A stretch of DNA of 6,709 nt from an uncultured Enorma sp. (lineage in GTDB: Bacteria; Actinomycetota; Coriobacteriia; Coriobacteriales; Coriobacteriaceae): the NCBI GenBank assembly GCA_905210055.1, contig CAJLVH010000110.1, positions 1-6,709 of the forward strand. The letters run 5' to 3'. The position numbers were made by a program, and so were the translations under genes. Position 1 is the stretch's first letter. Each line of letters opens with the position of its first letter. Positions 5,435 through 6,709 of the stretch are shown here, piece after piece. Below the pieces are notes generated by a model. It was not told the origin of the DNA. It did not search any database and saw nothing but the letters and a program-made list of their open reading frames with translations.

Positions 5435-6120
5435 ATCAGCGAGCCGTTGAAGTGGATGATGAAGGCGATGAGCCCCACGAGCGCTGCCAGCCAAAGCACG
5501 ATGCCGAACACCATGAGCGCGATCGCCCAACGCTTGAACGGACGGCCTCCCACCATGCCGGCGCCGGCCAACATGCACAAAAAGATCCCGATGCCGAGCG
5601 CGATCATACAACTACCCTCTGCCGTCGCGAGCAGCGGCAGGTCGGCGGCGGCGACGTGTGCATAGTGGTAGCTGTGAAGCAGTCCCACGTCCCCGGTTGC
5701 GATCATGTACACACCCGGTACGATGCCAAAGAGCGAGCACGCAGCCCCCACGAGTCCCATAACGACGTAGCGCCAGATCGGTTTCATGTTGCTGAAGACC
5801 CCGGTCGCAGCTTGCCCGGAATACGTGATGAGTCCGCCGTTGAAGTACACGATGGCTCCGAGCATGAATGCGATGCCCAGCACGAGGAGCACAACGCCCG
5901 CGATGGTAAGCACGCCTTGCCTGTCGAGGCAGATGAGCGCGATAGCGATTCCGAGGAAGATCATACTCGCCCCTTCAGCGCGCGCGAGCGCGGGCAGCTT
6001 CTCGGGTGGCGTCGTGGCGTAGTGGTAGCTATGGAGCAGGCGCGGATTGCCCGAGACGATCATATAGGTGCCGAGTGCACCGGTGAGCACCGGTACGATC
6101 AGAATAGCAAGTGAGTCCAT
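5431..6120 (-). CDS. Internally duplicated six-helix membrane protein (DUF3784-like pattern)
   Basis: Predicted integral membrane protein of 229 residues made of two copies of one module, each with about three hydrophobic segments. Copy 1 (about 5-98) has GTYMIVSG (17-24), LLHSYHYA (28-35), a LPALARAEG stretch (42-50) and ends at YFNGGLI (92-98). Copy 2 (about 127-229) repeats these as GVYMIATG (136-143), LLHSYHYA (147-154, identical), LPLLATAEG (161-169) and IHFNGSLM (222-229). The linker (100-118) is polar. The arrangement of first helix, conserved aromatic loop, Gly, then two helices recalls the small DUF3784 family, but that is by pattern only and the function is unknown. The start at 6120 has GGGAGG (complement of 6126-6131) 5 bases upstream. 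A much longer in-frame extension to 6684 runs antisense through folB and is rejected. It is probably monocistronic from the promoter at 6203-6230 and convergent with the HD gene. Confidence 0.85.
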   Translation of the reverse strand: MDSLAILIVPVLTGALGTYMIVSGNPRLLHSYHYATTPPEKLPALARAEGASMIFLGIAIALICLDRQGVLTIAGVVLLVLGIAFMLGAIVYFNGGLITYSGQAATGVFSNMKPIWRYVVMGLVGAACSLFGIVPGVYMIATGDVGLLHSYHYAHVAAADLPLLATAEGSCMIALGIGIFLCMLAGAGMVGGRPFKRWAIALMVFGIVLWLAALVGLIAFIIHFNGSLM

Positions 6121-6202
6121 GGAAGCCTCCCGATCAAAGCGGTGTTCGATGGATGTCGCCGATCGCCGCGCGCGGAACGTACCCCCGCACCGCGTAAACG
6201 AG

Positions 6203-6230
6203 ATTCTAGTCCTGTGCGAACGAGCGTCAA
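6203..6230 (-). promoter_or_regulatory. Sigma-A type promoter for the membrane protein gene
   Basis: On the - strand, TTGACG (complement of 6225-6230, 5 of 6 to consensus) is followed after a 16-base spacer by TAGAAT (complement of 6203-6208, 5 of 6). Transcription would start near 6196, leaving a leader of about 75 bases before the ATG at 6120. This is the best consensus promoter visible in the window. Confidence 0.65.
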
Positions 6231-6348
6231 GGGTGATTTTCGGCAAGCTGGCGCGCATGCTGGGTATAGAAAGAGCTGGCACAAAAAAACATCCGTCTCC
6301 GCGATTTTGCAGAATCACGTAGGGGAGGGGAAGGAGAGAAGAGCGACT

Positions 6349-6709
6349 ATGGAAGATGAGAAGAAAGGTTTGCCCGAGGATACGTCGCGTGGTGAAGAGA
6401 CCGGTCTCGCGCATCATGCGAAGGCGGGGTTGCCCGTGAGCCGGCGCGAGCTCGCGCTCACGGATTCCAAGCGGCTCGCGCTTGCAGACAAGGTGACGAT
6501 CGAGGAGCTCGAGGTCTTTGCCAACCATGGCGTCTACGCTGCGGAGCGCGAGCTCGGGCAGAAGTTCGTGGTCTCGGCGGTGCTCTACACATCGCTCCGG
6601 GCTGCGGGGCTGGACGACGACCTCGACCGCTCTGTGGATTACGGCGAGGCGTGCCATCTCATCGACGAGTTTCTCCGCACGCACACGTTCAAGCTCATCG
6701 AAGCGGCGG
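6349..6709 (+). CDS. folB: Dihydroneopterin aldolase (FolB), 5' part, cut by window end
   Basis: Folate-biosynthesis enzyme converting 7,8-dihydroneopterin to 6-hydroxymethyl-dihydropterin and glycolaldehyde in the cytoplasm. The visible 120 residues lack a stop and run off the window. The FolB fold begins at about 47 (DKVTIEELEVFANHGVY, 47-63). It continues with AAERELGQKFVV (64-75), the conserved Glu region, then VDYGEACHLI (96-105) and FKLIEA (114-119), matching the family substrate-pocket blocks. The catalytic lysine expected further on is outside the window. The first 45 residues are an extra polar N-terminal extension absent from typical FolB (about 120 residues in total). The ATG at 6349 has AAGGAG (6331-6336) 12 bases upstream, which is somewhat far. 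An in-frame GTG at 6436 would leave a 17-residue lead. It is divergent from the membrane gene, with 228 bases between the two starts. Only a weak -10-like TATAGA (6265-6270) is seen for it. Other fol genes probably follow. Confidence 0.88.
   Translation, partial: MEDEKKGLPEDTSRGEETGLAHHAKAGLPVSRRELALTDSKRLALADKVTIEELEVFANHGVYAAERELGQKFVVSAVLYTSLRAAGLDDDLDRSVDYGEACHLIDEFLRTHTFKLIEAA

Noticed and set aside
5401..6114. 237-codon + strand ORF opposite the membrane protein
   Set aside because: The product is a low-complexity His/Asp/Glu/Arg-rich chain antisense to a protein with clear helices and an internal repeat.
6121..6684. N-terminal extension of the - strand membrane protein
   Set aside because: The extra 188 residues are antisense to folB, lack membrane or domain features and cross a consensus promoter. 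The ATG at 6120 has a good ribosome site.
1..6709. CRISPR array, insertion sequence or prophage genes
   Set aside because: No regularly spaced repeats, transposase, integrase or phage proteins were seen. The repeats present are two isolated palindromic families.

Overview
The window looks like chromosome from a high-GC gut actinobacterium of the class Coriobacteriia (Collinsella/Olsenella type). This is inferred from the GC-rich, C/G-ending codons, the gene content and an AAGGAG/GGGAGG style of ribosome binding site. No rRNA or marker gene confirms it.

Layout. Positions 1-382 are non-coding. They hold one arm of a dispersed palindromic repeat, a two-tier hairpin, and a promoter/operator region with direct repeats. 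An operon follows on the + strand: mannose-family PTS subunits IIC (383-1174), IID (1179-2027) and IIB (2037-2513), a strong intercistronic hairpin, then a GlmS-like SIS-domain sugar isomerase/deglycase (2592-3686) and a terminator-like hairpin. A GntR/HutC regulator with a UTRA domain (3862-4605) follows on the same strand. Next come a complete copy of the palindromic repeat, an HD-domain phosphohydrolase (4728-5264), and a convergent intergenic region with an imperfect inverted repeat and a short palindromic terminator-like motif. On the - strand lies an internally duplicated six-helix membrane protein (6120-5431) with a good sigma-A type promoter. Divergent from it is the 5' part of folB (dihydroneopterin aldolase, 6349 to the window end).

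How the genes work together. IIC and IID form the membrane channel, and IIB passes phosphate to the incoming sugar through His14. The SIS enzyme has Glu242 and His258, spaced exactly as the catalytic pair of the GlmS isomerase domain and of 6-phosphofructose-aspartate deglycase. It would act on the phosphorylated sugar derivative made by the PTS. The GntR/UTRA protein is the obvious candidate sensor of that phosphorylated intermediate. The set resembles PTS-plus-deglycase loci for Amadori products (fructose- or glucose-amino acids) more than a plain mannose PTS, but the substrate is inferred. No IIA subunit is encoded in the window.

The most interesting unexplained material is non-coding: the palindromic repeat family, the recurring ACCCCWGGGGT motif, the intercistronic hairpin, and the paired repeats upstream of the PTS operon.
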